Assembly (NCBI GenBank): GCA_004212735.1
Contig: SHBD01000001.1
Coordinates: 62,001 to 126,000, forward strand
Direction of reading: 5' to 3'
DNA: 64,000 nucleotides
DNA from: SAR116 cluster bacterium
Lineage (GTDB): Bacteria > Pseudomonadota > Alphaproteobacteria > Puniceispirillales > Puniceispirillaceae
The position numbers and the translations under genes were made by a program. The number at the start of each line of letters is the position of its first letter. Position 1 is the stretch's first letter. The notes below the pieces were generated by a model that did not search any database, was not told the origin of the DNA, and worked only from the letters and a program-made list of their open reading frames with translations. Below, in pieces: positions 45,466 to 53,857 of this stretch.

Positions 45466-46386
45466 ATGATCAGACAGCAAATGAAATTTGGCGAATGGCT
45501 GATGCTGGTCACGCTGTCACTTTTATGGGGTGGCTCCTTCTTTTTCAACGGCGTCGCAGTTGCTGAACTGCCGACTTTGACAATTGTGCTTTGCCGCGTC
45601 GGTTTTGCCGCGATGGCGCTGTTCATATTCATGAAATGGGCTGGTCTTGCAATGCCGATGGACCGCCAGATCTGGCGCGCCTTTCTCTGGATGGGATTTT
45701 TGAACAATGTTATCCCCTTCGGCCTGATCGTCTGGGCGCAGGGTTATGTTACGTCTGGCTATGCGTCGATTATCAACGCAACGACGCCCCTCTTTGCGGT
45801 TCTTGTGGCGCATTTTGCCACTGAAGACGAAGCGCTGACTTTGCTGAAGGTAGCTGGTATTATGCTGGGCTTTGCAGGTGTTGCGCTTTTGGTTGGCCCA
45901 GATGCCTTTGCTGGAATGAGCTTTTATCTGGGCGCACAGCTCGCATTGCTGATGGCGGCGCTGTCTTATGGTGTGGCCGCAAGCTATGGCCGCCGCTTCA
46001 GGCAACTTGGTGTATCGCCTATTGCGACGGCAACTGGCCAAGTCACCGCCTCGACAATATTGTTGATCCCATTGGTGGTGGTGATTGACCGTCCGTGGCT
46101 GTTGCCGATGCCGGGCAGCGGTGTCGTGCTGTCGTTGATTGGGTTGGCCTTGTTGTCAACGGCCTTTGCATATTTTCTGTACTTCCGCATTCTGGAAACC
46201 GCTGGGGCCACCAATTTATCATTGGTGACTCTGCTTGTGCCTGTCAGCGCTATTGCGTTTGGCGTTTTTTTCCTCAACGAGATTTTGCTGACCCGTCATC
46301 TCATTGGCATGATGGTGATCGGGCTTGGCCTGCTGGCCATCGATGGGCGAATACTGCAGTTGCTGGCCCGGTTGCGCCGCGGCTAG
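45466..46386 (+). CDS. EamA-family (DMT) transporter
   Basis: A 306-residue ten-helix transporter with two EamA repeats, beginning near EWLMLVTLSLLWGGSFF. ATG 45466 is chosen; an open frame reaches back to 45370 but overlaps the hydrolase gene. It converges with the GlcG/HbpS-like gene, their ends overlapping by four bases. Substrate unknown. Confidence 0.85.
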   Translation: MIRQQMKFGEWLMLVTLSLLWGGSFFFNGVAVAELPTLTIVLCRVGFAAMALFIFMKWAGLAMPMDRQIWRAFLWMGFLNNVIPFGLIVWAQGYVTSGYASIINATTPLFAVLVAHFATEDEALTLLKVAGIMLGFAGVALLVGPDAFAGMSFYLGAQLALLMAALSYGVAASYGRRFRQLGVSPIATATGQVTASTILLIPLVVVIDRPWLLPMPGSGVVLSLIGLALLSTAFAYFLYFRILETAGATNLSLVTLLVPVSAIAFGVFFLNEILLTRHLIGMMVIGLGLLAIDGRILQLLARLRRG

Positions 46387-46811
46387 CCGGTCTCAGCACT
46401 CAGATCTGCCGCCGCAATGCCAGCCAGCGCTGCCGCCTCATCATTGTCTGACGTATCTCCCGAAATGCCAACCGAACCCATTAGCACGCCTGCCGCATCA
46501 CGAATCAAAACACCGCCAGGCACGGGAACCATGTCGCCGCCGGCAAGGCCATTCATGGCTTGAATGAAATAGGCCTGCTGTTCGGCCCTGTTCATCAGGG
46601 CGCGTGTTCCCATGCCAAGCGCGATGGCAGCATTTGCCTTGCCATGTGCGATTTTAGCCCGCATCTGGCTGACCCCGTCTTCTGACATGCAGGCAACGAG
46701 TGAGGCCCGTTCGTCGAGAACAACGACGCTGAGTGGTTTCATGCCAAGGTCACGGCCTTTGGCAATGCTTGCCTCAATGATGGTCTTTGCCTGCGCAAGT
46801 AAAATCGACAT
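46383..46811 (-). CDS. GlcG/HbpS-family (DUF336) protein
   Basis: A 142-residue compact protein beginning MSILLAQAKTIIEASIAKGR. SVVVLDERASLVACMSEDG and VPVPGGVLIRDAAGVLMGSVGISG are hallmarks of the GlcG/HbpS/PduO-C fold. Members bind heme or corrinoids or sit in glycolate and diol operons; none of those partners are here. No signal peptide is seen, so it is probably cytosolic. The start at 46811 has a GAGG site. Confidence 0.85.
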   Translation of the reverse strand: MSILLAQAKTIIEASIAKGRDLGMKPLSVVVLDERASLVACMSEDGVSQMRAKIAHGKANAAIALGMGTRALMNRAEQQAYFIQAMNGLAGGDMVPVPGGVLIRDAAGVLMGSVGISGDTSDNDEAAALAGIAAADLSAETG

Positions 46812-47022
46812 ATCCAATCCTCTTCGGTCATTTGCGTCTTCGGAAGAATAATCCTTGGGTGTCATGGCTAGCACAAAGGTGATGATGCAAACAATTGGCA
46901 AATCTGTGGACCAAGGTTCATATGTCGATTAATGTCGTGGCCATGGGTTTGATTGCTGGGCATAAAGCGCTCCCAGCCCACATATGCCGGCTGCTGATGG
47001 ATCACGAATACGAGTCTTTTGG

Positions 47023-48162
47023 ATGAATGATAGTTGGATTATCACTGGCGCAAACACCCATATGCATGGCGTTTATGGAGGCCATGACATTGCCATTGCC
47101 GATGGTCTGATCAGTGAGGTGGCAACACCGGAAATGCGCCCTTTTGATGCATCTGGCCTGATTGCCATGCCGGGACTCATTGACCTCCATGGCGATGGAT
47201 TTGAACGGCATATCGCTCCGCGCAATGGTGTCGAGTTTGATCTTGAGACAGCACTTTTGGCAACCGACCGTGAATTGATCAGCAACGGTATAACGACAGC
47301 CTATTTGGCGATGACCATCTCCTGGGAGCCGGGCTTGCGTAGCATTGAGAGAGCCGGTGAGATTGTTTCGGCTTTCAAGAAAGTGCAGTCGCGCTGTGCT
47401 TGTGAATTGCGACTGCAGCTCCGGTGGGAAATCTTCGCGCTTGAGGCAATAGCCGACATCGAGAGATGGCTTGATATGGATCCAGCACCAACGCTCGCTT
47501 TCAATGATCATCTCAGCGCCATTCTGAATGGCATGAAGCCGCATATCATCTCCAAAAACGCAGATCGGTCTGGGCTGTCAGTCGAGGAATATATCGCTCG
47601 TCTCAATGCCCTCAAGGCAAGGTCGGATGAAATACCGGCAGCCATCAGGCATCTGTCAAATCTGGCACGGAAAAAGGGCGTTACCTGTTTTGCTCACGAT
47701 GAGGCGAGCCCTGATGAACGCGCGGCAAACAGGGCGACTGGCGTGACTGTCTGCGAATTTCCGATTACCGATGCAACCGCGCATGCGGCGATTGATGTTG
47801 GTGAGGCGACCGTGTTGGGTGCGCCAAATGTTTTGCGCGGCAAAAGCCATACTGGCGCTGTTGATGCCACCAACGCAATCGCCAAGAACATCTGTTCGGT
47901 CCTTGCATCCGATTATTACTATAGCTCCCAACTGGCGGCCGTGGCAAAGCTGGGTGGCAATGATCCGGCGACCATGGCGACGTATTGGCCTCTGATTTCT
48001 GGAAATGCGGCGCAGGCTGTGGCGCTTTGTGACCGTGGCCAGATTGCGCCTGAGCAACTGGCTGACCTTGTCCTCTACCGGATTGTGGACAGTCATCCAC
48101 AAATTGTTGCTGTCTTACGCAAGGGGCAGTGCCGCCACCTTCTCGACCCGGCTCGGATTTAA
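47023..48162 (+). CDS. phnM: PhnM: alpha-D-ribose 1-methylphosphonate 5-triphosphate diphosphatase
   Basis: A 379-residue amidohydrolase, the normal PhnM length. The metal-binding LIDLHGDGFERHIAPR segment replaces the usual HxH and is diagnostic for PhnM. CFAHDEASPDERAANRATG and VLGAPNVLRGKSHTGAV are further family motifs. PhnM removes pyrophosphate from the triphosphate intermediate of the C-P lyase pathway. No other phn gene lies in this window, which is unusual. ATG 47023 is chosen over an earlier in-frame opening. Confidence 0.92.
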   Translation: MNDSWIITGANTHMHGVYGGHDIAIADGLISEVATPEMRPFDASGLIAMPGLIDLHGDGFERHIAPRNGVEFDLETALLATDRELISNGITTAYLAMTISWEPGLRSIERAGEIVSAFKKVQSRCACELRLQLRWEIFALEAIADIERWLDMDPAPTLAFNDHLSAILNGMKPHIISKNADRSGLSVEEYIARLNALKARSDEIPAAIRHLSNLARKKGVTCFAHDEASPDERAANRATGVTVCEFPITDATAHAAIDVGEATVLGAPNVLRGKSHTGAVDATNAIAKNICSVLASDYYYSSQLAAVAKLGGNDPATMATYWPLISGNAAQAVALCDRGQIAPEQLADLVLYRIVDSHPQIVAVLRKGQCRHLLDPARI

Positions 48163-48171
48163 CCGCCACCT

Positions 48172-48216
48172 GCGGCTCACGGTAACGTGAAAGCGGTGAG
48201 CCGCCCGCCTCTTTTT
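48172..48216 (+). terminator. Probable phnM terminator
   Basis: Nine-base perfect arms GCGGCTCAC (48172-48180) and GTGAGCCGC (48196-48204), 15-base loop, with CTTTTTA seven bases after the stem. The T-tract offset makes it slightly atypical. Confidence 0.65.
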
Positions 48217-48271
48217 ATGTCTGGTTAATGCATGCACAGTTCTGTTGTTCGCAGACGGAGGAGGCAGAAAT

Positions 48272-48550
48272 ATGGAACAGCTAAAGAGCGTCAATGCTGG
48301 GGGTAGCACCATTTTCAGTGGTCAAACCGCCTTCCAAGGATATGCTGGCCCGGTCCTGCATACTGAACGGTTAAAACTTGTTCCTATCCGCCCCTGTGAT
48401 TACGAGCCTTATCGGGCTTTCATCATGTCTGACCGTGCACGTTACATTGGTGGCCCCTTTGAGGATGAGGGAAAAGCCTGGCGGACATTTGCCTCAATGA
48501 TCGGGCATTGGCATATGCGCGGATTCGGGCTTGGCACCCTAAATCTGTGA
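48272..48550 (+). pseudogene. Truncated RimJ/RimL-type GNAT acetyltransferase
   Basis: Only 92 residues. LHTERLKLVPIRPCDYEPYRAF and the helix to MIGHWHMRGFGL match the N-terminal third of Acetyltransf_3 proteins. The frame then runs out (GTLNL, stop) before any acetyl-CoA loop. The next gene begins 25 bases later, so the catalytic part has probably been deleted. The start is ATG 48272 with a GGAGGAG site upstream, so the stub might still be translated. Confidence 0.75.
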
Positions 48551-48574
48551 TGCGTTGGATTTTGGGAGGTCTCA

Positions 48575-49429
48575 ATGACTTACAACACGCCATATCGGCC
48601 TGAGGATTTGATCAATCTGGTGGATTTTCCAATCCATCAGAACGGACCAGAGCGCGATGCGCTTATAAGGGAGGTCCATGCCCAGCTTGCTGCTGATGGC
48701 TGCGCGGTTCTCAAACGGTTTTTGACCGAGCGGGCCATCACCCTGCTGACAGAAGAGGCTGATTCGGTGGCATCCTGTGCGCACCGGTCCTTCAATCGCA
48801 CAAACCCTTATTTCACGGTGGATGACCCGTTGCTTGACGCTGCGGATCCGCGCCGCCGCTTTTATGACCGTTCAAACGCTTTCATCCCGGCAGATAATTT
48901 TATACCAACGGGTCCACTGCGTGTGATTCAGGATTTTTCCGCCTTTGATCCCTTTATCCAAACCTGCCTGCAACAGAAAAATTTCTATCGTTATGCTGAT
49001 CCGCTGGCAGATGTGATCGTCAATATGGCAGAAGAAGGCGAGGGCTTTCCGTGGCACTTTGACACAAATAATTTCACCATTACGCTTGCCATTCAATCGG
49101 CTGAGGAGGGTGGCCTGTTCGAATATGCCCCCAATATACGGGCTGAGGGTGAGAACTTTCCGGCAGTACGCGCGGTGCTTGACGGCACTTCTGATCTGGT
49201 GTGCTCACTGGTCCTGGAGCCAGGTGATCTGCAAATTTTCAAGGGGCGTTACTCTCTGCATCGGGTCACTGCATTGCGGGGCGCCACGCCGCGTTATGTG
49301 GCGATTTTTTCCTATGTTGAACAGCCTGATATGGTTGGTGCGCCAGAGCGAACGAAGCAGCTTTATGGCCGGGTGTTGCCTATCCATCTGAAACGCGCCG
49401 GGCTTCGTGACGACAGTTTTATTGACTGA
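48575..49429 (+). CDS. Fe(II)/2-oxoglutarate oxygenase related to ArpA/HalD/BesD
   Basis: A 284-residue non-heme iron oxygenase. The facial triad is H161 and D163 in GFPWHFDTNNF and H229 in RYSLHR. Arg near 235-240 would bind 2-oxoglutarate. EGGLFEYAPNIR matches the family that contains the free amino-acid halogenase BesD. Halogenases replace the Asp with Gly to seat chloride; here Asp is kept, so hydroxylation is expected. The substrate is unknown. ATG 48575 has a GGGAGG site. Confidence 0.82.
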   Translation: MTYNTPYRPEDLINLVDFPIHQNGPERDALIREVHAQLAADGCAVLKRFLTERAITLLTEEADSVASCAHRSFNRTNPYFTVDDPLLDAADPRRRFYDRSNAFIPADNFIPTGPLRVIQDFSAFDPFIQTCLQQKNFYRYADPLADVIVNMAEEGEGFPWHFDTNNFTITLAIQSAEEGGLFEYAPNIRAEGENFPAVRAVLDGTSDLVCSLVLEPGDLQIFKGRYSLHRVTALRGATPRYVAIFSYVEQPDMVGAPERTKQLYGRVLPIHLKRAGLRDDSFID

Positions 49430-49639
49430 TCATTTATCTTGATCTGTTTCACCAAGCATTTTTGACAACGCCATGTTGAAGCGGGCCTGATCGGTATGGA
49501 CCAGTGTTTTGAAAATAGCGAGTTTGTCCTCAAGATTGCTGGCACCTCTGTCGATCAGATTGCGCAACTGTGCCTCCCGTGCTGTCCGGGCACGTTGCTC
49601 AGCTTTCAATCGGGCAAGTTTCTTCTGATTTTCATCCAA
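49430..49639 (-). CDS. Small charged coiled-coil protein
   Basis: 69 residues, starting with TTG and with a strong AGGAGG site seven bases upstream. Highly charged, Ala/Lys/Arg-rich N-terminal helix (QKKLARLKAEQRARTAREAQ) followed by a second helix. No family recognised. It converges with the oxygenase gene and its stop is adjacent to that of the oxygenase. It shares a strand with the next small gene upstream. Confidence 0.6.
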   Translation of the reverse strand: MDENQKKLARLKAEQRARTAREAQLRNLIDRGASNLEDKLAIFKTLVHTDQARFNMALSKMLGETDQDK

Positions 49640-49655
49640 ATCAACGCCTCCTGTC

Positions 49656-49943
49656 TCAGAGATCCTTCATCAAATCCAGCAGACGGTTGCGAAGCAAACC
49701 CAGCTTCGCCTGCAACTGTCTGTTCTCCGCCTCAAGCAGGATCAATCTCTGGCTGGTGTCGTCAGCAGCGCTGGGTGCGCTGGTGGCTGATTTATCGTGT
49801 CCGTCCATCCCCATGACAAGATCATTCTTGCAGGCATTATAGATGGTGATATCGGATGCATCCGTGCCGGACAGCACACATTGATGGCCATACAGGGGAG
49901 CTGCCAACAGGCTGAACAATGTGGCAAAAAACATACTTCGCAT
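49656..49943 (-). CDS. Small exported protein with C-terminal coiled coil
   Basis: 95 residues from ATG 49943 (GGAG site upstream). A signal peptide MRSMFFATLFSLLAAPLYG precedes a short region with two Cys (C22 and C37, probably a disulfide). A Leu-rich helix (LILLEAENRQLQAKLGLLRN) ends the protein. I do not recognise it. It is 16 bases upstream of the 69-residue gene and probably in the same transcript. Confidence 0.6.
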   Translation of the reverse strand: MRSMFFATLFSLLAAPLYGHQCVLSGTDASDITIYNACKNDLVMGMDGHDKSATSAPSAADDTSQRLILLEAENRQLQAKLGLLRNRLLDLMKDL

Positions 49944-50012
49944 CTCAACTCTCCAAAATACACTCATTGCTGAGGATAGGGTGTTAACCCACTATCTGTC
50001 AAAATATGCAGA

Positions 50013-50450
50013 TCAGATTAAATTCAGCGTGATTACGGCGACAAGGATGTAACGGATTGCCTTTGCAAAACCGACAATCAACACAAAGGACAGGAAGGGC
50101 TCGCGCAGCACGCCAGCGGCAATGGTGATGGGATCGCCAATGAAGGGCAGCCAGCTCAACAACAGGCTCCAGCGTCCATATTTGCGGTACCAGAGCGTTG
50201 CCCGGCTCAATTGCAAGGGCTTGATTGGAAACCACCTACGGTCACTGAACCTGTTGACCCAGCGTCCCAGATACCAGTTCACGACGGCTCCCAGAACGTT
50301 GCCGAATGTAGCGACGACGACAAGCAGTATGACATTGTTCTCGGTTGTCATAATCAGGGCAGACAGCCCAGCCTCTGATTGCGCCGGGATGATTGTGGCT
50401 GCCAGAAAGGCAGCGAGAAAGAGGCTGAGATAGGCAGTGGAACCGGACAC
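50013..50450 (-). CDS. YqaA-family (DedA/SNARE-associated) membrane protein
   Basis: A 145-residue inner-membrane protein. YLSLFLAAFLAATIIPAQSE at the start, GNVLGAVVNWYLGRW and SWLPFIGDPITIAAGVLREP are YqaA hallmarks within the DedA superfamily. The function is not established. GTG 50450 has an AAAGGGG site and gives the usual length; an ATG at 50519 would add an atypical basic leader. Confidence 0.85.
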   Translation of the reverse strand: MSGSTAYLSLFLAAFLAATIIPAQSEAGLSALIMTTENNVILLVVVATFGNVLGAVVNWYLGRWVNRFSDRRWFPIKPLQLSRATLWYRKYGRWSLLLSWLPFIGDPITIAAGVLREPFLSFVLIVGFAKAIRYILVAVITLNLI

Positions 50451-50690
50451 AAATCGCCCCTTTGCTGGGCGTGAAACTGGCCGCCTGAAAAAAACCGCCC
50501 TACCCCGATTGAACAACACCCCAAAAGAATAGACCGTGTCAGGTCATGAAAACCAGTCCAGTTTTGGTGGAGCGTGCTTGCGGCTCCCTCCCGGCCATGT
50601 GCATACTCAACCATACATAATTGGGGGTGATGGGCTGACATCGGGCCTGAAATGCCAAATGCCCGATTGTGTGTTGTGGGAGTATGAGGT

Positions 50691-51437
50691 GTGACTCTAT
50701 CAAGCTGGTACAGGATCAGGACTCTTGATGATGGTGTGTCGCGTATTCTGGAGGCACATGTTGCCGCTGATTGGCGATGCAATATTTGGCATGTGCGGGG
50801 CAGGGATCGTGACCTGATAATTGACACGGGCCTCGGTCTTCGCCCAATCGCCAAAGACATCATGATGCTGGCTGAACGGCCAGTCATTGCGCTTTGTACG
50901 CACAGCCACCACGATCATGCGGGCGGCCTGTGCCAGTTCAAGACGCGGCTGGGACATGCTGCCGAGGCTGACATTTTTGCCAATCCAACACGCGAGGCAA
51001 CAGTGGCTCATCTGCTTGAACCACGGACAGTAAAAAAGTTGCCCTATGACGGATTTGACGTCGCGGATTGGTGTTATCAACCCGCGCCCTTGACCGAAAC
51101 AGTTGATGATGGTGACGTCATCGACCTTGGCGACCGGGTTTTTCAGGTGCTCCATTTTCCGGGACATTCCCCAGGCTCCATCGCCCTGTGGGAGGCCGCG
51201 ACTGGGGTGATCTTTACTGGTGATACACTTTATGATGGCACGCTATATGACCACCTCTACCACTCTGTACCAGAGCAGCTTTGTGAGAGTCTGCGTCGGC
51301 TCAGACAGATGCCTGTCAGCAGAGTCCATGCCGGCCATTTTTCCAGCTTTGGCAGAGACCGGATGCAGACGGTTATTGACGAATATCTGGATGGTAAACG
51401 CAGCATGCTTTGTCCCGGTCAGATGGGCGGCGACTAA
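50691..51437 (+). CDS. MBL-fold metallo-hydrolase
   Basis: A 248-residue metallo-beta-lactamase-fold hydrolase. The metal motif THSHHDHAGG gives H71, H73, D75 and H76; further ligands are in HFPGHSPGS and FTGDTL. Family members hydrolyse thioesters, phosphoesters or lactones, and nothing narrows it here. It begins with GTG 50691. The 240 bases before it are divergent to YqaA and hold no gene. Confidence 0.85.
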   Translation: MTLSSWYRIRTLDDGVSRILEAHVAADWRCNIWHVRGRDRDLIIDTGLGLRPIAKDIMMLAERPVIALCTHSHHDHAGGLCQFKTRLGHAAEADIFANPTREATVAHLLEPRTVKKLPYDGFDVADWCYQPAPLTETVDDGDVIDLGDRVFQVLHFPGHSPGSIALWEAATGVIFTGDTLYDGTLYDHLYHSVPEQLCESLRRLRQMPVSRVHAGHFSSFGRDRMQTVIDEYLDGKRSMLCPGQMGGD

Positions 51438-51444
51438 TCTTCGT

Positions 51445-52695
51445 CTAAGTGTCGTTGGCGTGTTGGTCCTGTGCCATGGCTAGGGCCAGACCAACTGCAA
51501 ACCACAGGAACAGATTGTTCCATTGGCCGAAAAAATCAGCTGAGGGCTGGGGAAAAAACAGCAAAGCTGGCGGAATCCATGCAAGGCTTGAATAAAGCGT
51601 CCTGTTACTGCGGCCATTGGCGGCCGTGATGATGATCGACACAATCATGATCACGCCTGTCAGCAGCCCAAAAATTCCTGTTTCCTCGGCCAGCTGTACA
51701 TAAAACTGATGCGGATGTGGGTGGCAGTCATTCTGTCCAACCAGCCATTGTGGACCTTGCGGTATCTCCGGGCACTGAAGTCGGTGCATCCCAACACCAA
51801 TTCCTGTCAACGGCGACTCCATTGCTGCCACAATTCCGGGCCGCACTGAAAACCAGTAGGCGCTGTTGAAATAATTGGTTATTTCACTTTTATTTCCCGC
51901 CGAAAAGCGATCTGCGATGCCCGGGAATACGGCAAACAGAAGCAAAAAGCCAGTTGCGGCAAGGGTGCCAAAAAGAACAAGTCGCCGGGGCCTCACCACC
52001 CAGGCACATGAGGCAAGAAAAACTGCCACTCCTATGAGGGCGGCATTTACCCGTTCGCCGGTGATCGTTGTGAAAATCACCATTGATCCACCAGCCACTG
52101 CCAGAACAAGACCATGTTTCAATGGTTTGCTCATTGCTATTGCGGCAAGTATGATCGCCAGTGGCATCATGGCCTTACCAAGAAAACTGCCGGGGATAAG
52201 ATCGCCATAGGGCCCAGATAATCGCGCCGAATGATCCGAGGAAAGCATAATCACACTGCCAAATTCGACAGCGAGAGCAACCGCCATGATGGCTGTGGCC
52301 AGCCCCATTGTGGCAAACATCATATTCAACCGGGCTCTGTTGGTTCCCAGCCAGAACATGCAGGCGGCGGCATAAAGTGGAAATCTGACCCAGGCGATCG
52401 CCTCGCCAAGCGAATAAAGCGGCCTGTCGGAAAGGCCTGAGACTATCAAAGCAACAACCCAGAAAAGGCCTGTGGAACGAACCCAGAATGCGGATAGCCA
52501 CTGCCATTGGTTGGTATGGAAAGATCGCAGAAGAAAGACGATGCCAAACACCGAAAGCCAGATGTCAGCAGGTGTGCGCTCGATCAGATAAAGAAAAGGA
52601 CCGGCAAGCCAAAGCCAGACAAAGCCATTATCCCATTTTGAGGATCCGCGCAGATTGTATCTAAGCTCTGTGAGTTTGATGCGGATATCTGACAT
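51445..52695 (-). CDS. O-antigen ligase/polymerase family protein (Wzy_C)
   Basis: About 416 residues with ten or more membrane helices. The large periplasmic loop has the family pattern GIGVGMHRLQCP and HPHPHQFYVQLAEETGIFG. Such proteins either polymerise surface polysaccharide or ligate it to lipid A core, and the two cannot be told apart here. No other polysaccharide genes are adjacent. The start is uncertain: ATG 52695 is used, but an ATG at 52752 is also in frame. Confidence 0.8.
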   Translation of the reverse strand: MSDIRIKLTELRYNLRGSSKWDNGFVWLWLAGPFLYLIERTPADIWLSVFGIVFLLRSFHTNQWQWLSAFWVRSTGLFWVVALIVSGLSDRPLYSLGEAIAWVRFPLYAAACMFWLGTNRARLNMMFATMGLATAIMAVALAVEFGSVIMLSSDHSARLSGPYGDLIPGSFLGKAMMPLAIILAAIAMSKPLKHGLVLAVAGGSMVIFTTITGERVNAALIGVAVFLASCAWVVRPRRLVLFGTLAATGFLLLFAVFPGIADRFSAGNKSEITNYFNSAYWFSVRPGIVAAMESPLTGIGVGMHRLQCPEIPQGPQWLVGQNDCHPHPHQFYVQLAEETGIFGLLTGVIMIVSIIITAANGRSNRTLYSSLAWIPPALLFFPQPSADFFGQWNNLFLWFAVGLALAMAQDQHANDT

Positions 52696-52872
52696 TTCAA
52701 TAAAACAGTCCAGACGGAAAAACGGCTGTGGTGATCCGACACACATCCCCACCGATTATCGGAGAAGACATCATGCAACCTAATTTGGCGGCCACCATTG
52801 TCAATCCCCGTGATGGCACGGATCTGGTTTGGCAGTCCATGCTGCTACTTAGTCAGTCTTGCAGGATTGTTT

Positions 52873-53793
52873 TCAGATAACGGCAATGAGAGGTATGAGC
52901 AGGACTGAAAGACAGAAACTCCAGAGTATTGACTGGGCGATTGCGTCCGTCTTGCCATCATAGCGACTGGCAAAGGTCAGTGCCATTACGCCAACCGGGG
53001 CAACTGTCACCATCAGGGTTGTGCGCGCCGCCTCGATTGCGTAGCCACCAGCAATGACAATGATCAAGAAGCCCAATATTGGATGCACGAACATCTTCAG
53101 ACCGGTGATGACGACGGCAAGTTTCAGACTGTTTCTGGAAATCGGTCGGGCCAGCAGAATGCCGGATGCAAAAAGGCCGCATGGTGCAGCGGCATCGGCG
53201 ATAAAGCTGGCGCATCTGATGAATGCGAGCGGCGGCCTGCCAAACGGGTTCAGAACCACCAGCACACCCAGCAGTAGCGCCAACAGAAGCGGGTTTCGCA
53301 ATTGGCCCGAAATTGCCCTCAATGGACCCGCGGATGGGGCCTGATGGATATCGAGGATAATGACGGTTAGGGTAAAAATGATGACATCGATCGCAATGAT
53401 GCTACGAACGGGGATGGTCATCATCGGTTCAAAGGCGAACTGAGTTATTGGATAGACGAACAACACATGGTTAGCAAAAGATGCCGCAAAGCCGCATAGC
53501 AGCGCATCCTTGAAACCAAGCCTGAACCAAAAACGGGTGACGAAGAAACCGGCCGCATAAACCAGCAACTCGCTGATGAGGTAGAGACCGGCGAGCGTCG
53601 GGTCCAGACTGGCAACATCGGTGGTGATGATAATATTGATGGTGATCGCCGGTGCAGCAATCTGCGCAATGAATTTGAAGATGGAGGCGGCATCAGGCTG
53701 GCTGAAACCACCACGCCAGCTTACAAAATAGCCCACGGCAAAAATCAAGGCGACAGGAAGAACTGAGCTCACCAATGTGTCAATAATGGTCAT
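52873..53793 (-). CDS. AEC-family transporter (auxin efflux carrier type)
   Basis: A 306-residue protein with about ten hydrophobic helices in two repeats, starting MTIIDTLVSSVLPVALIFAVGYF. CGFAASFANHVLFVYPI and the ending VTVAPVGVMALTFASRY match the Mem_trans/AEC family. Substrate unknown (members move malate, malonate or aromatic acids). ATG 53793 was chosen over an earlier one in frame. Confidence 0.83.
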   Translation of the reverse strand: MTIIDTLVSSVLPVALIFAVGYFVSWRGGFSQPDAASIFKFIAQIAAPAITINIIITTDVASLDPTLAGLYLISELLVYAAGFFVTRFWFRLGFKDALLCGFAASFANHVLFVYPITQFAFEPMMTIPVRSIIAIDVIIFTLTVIILDIHQAPSAGPLRAISGQLRNPLLLALLLGVLVVLNPFGRPPLAFIRCASFIADAAAPCGLFASGILLARPISRNSLKLAVVITGLKMFVHPILGFLIIVIAGGYAIEAARTTLMVTVAPVGVMALTFASRYDGKTDAIAQSILWSFCLSVLLIPLIAVI

Positions 53794-53857
53794 AACCTGA
53801 TGTTTCCCTGCCGAATTATTGCAAGTCTGATGTGCCAAAAGCGATTAGCGGCCACCA

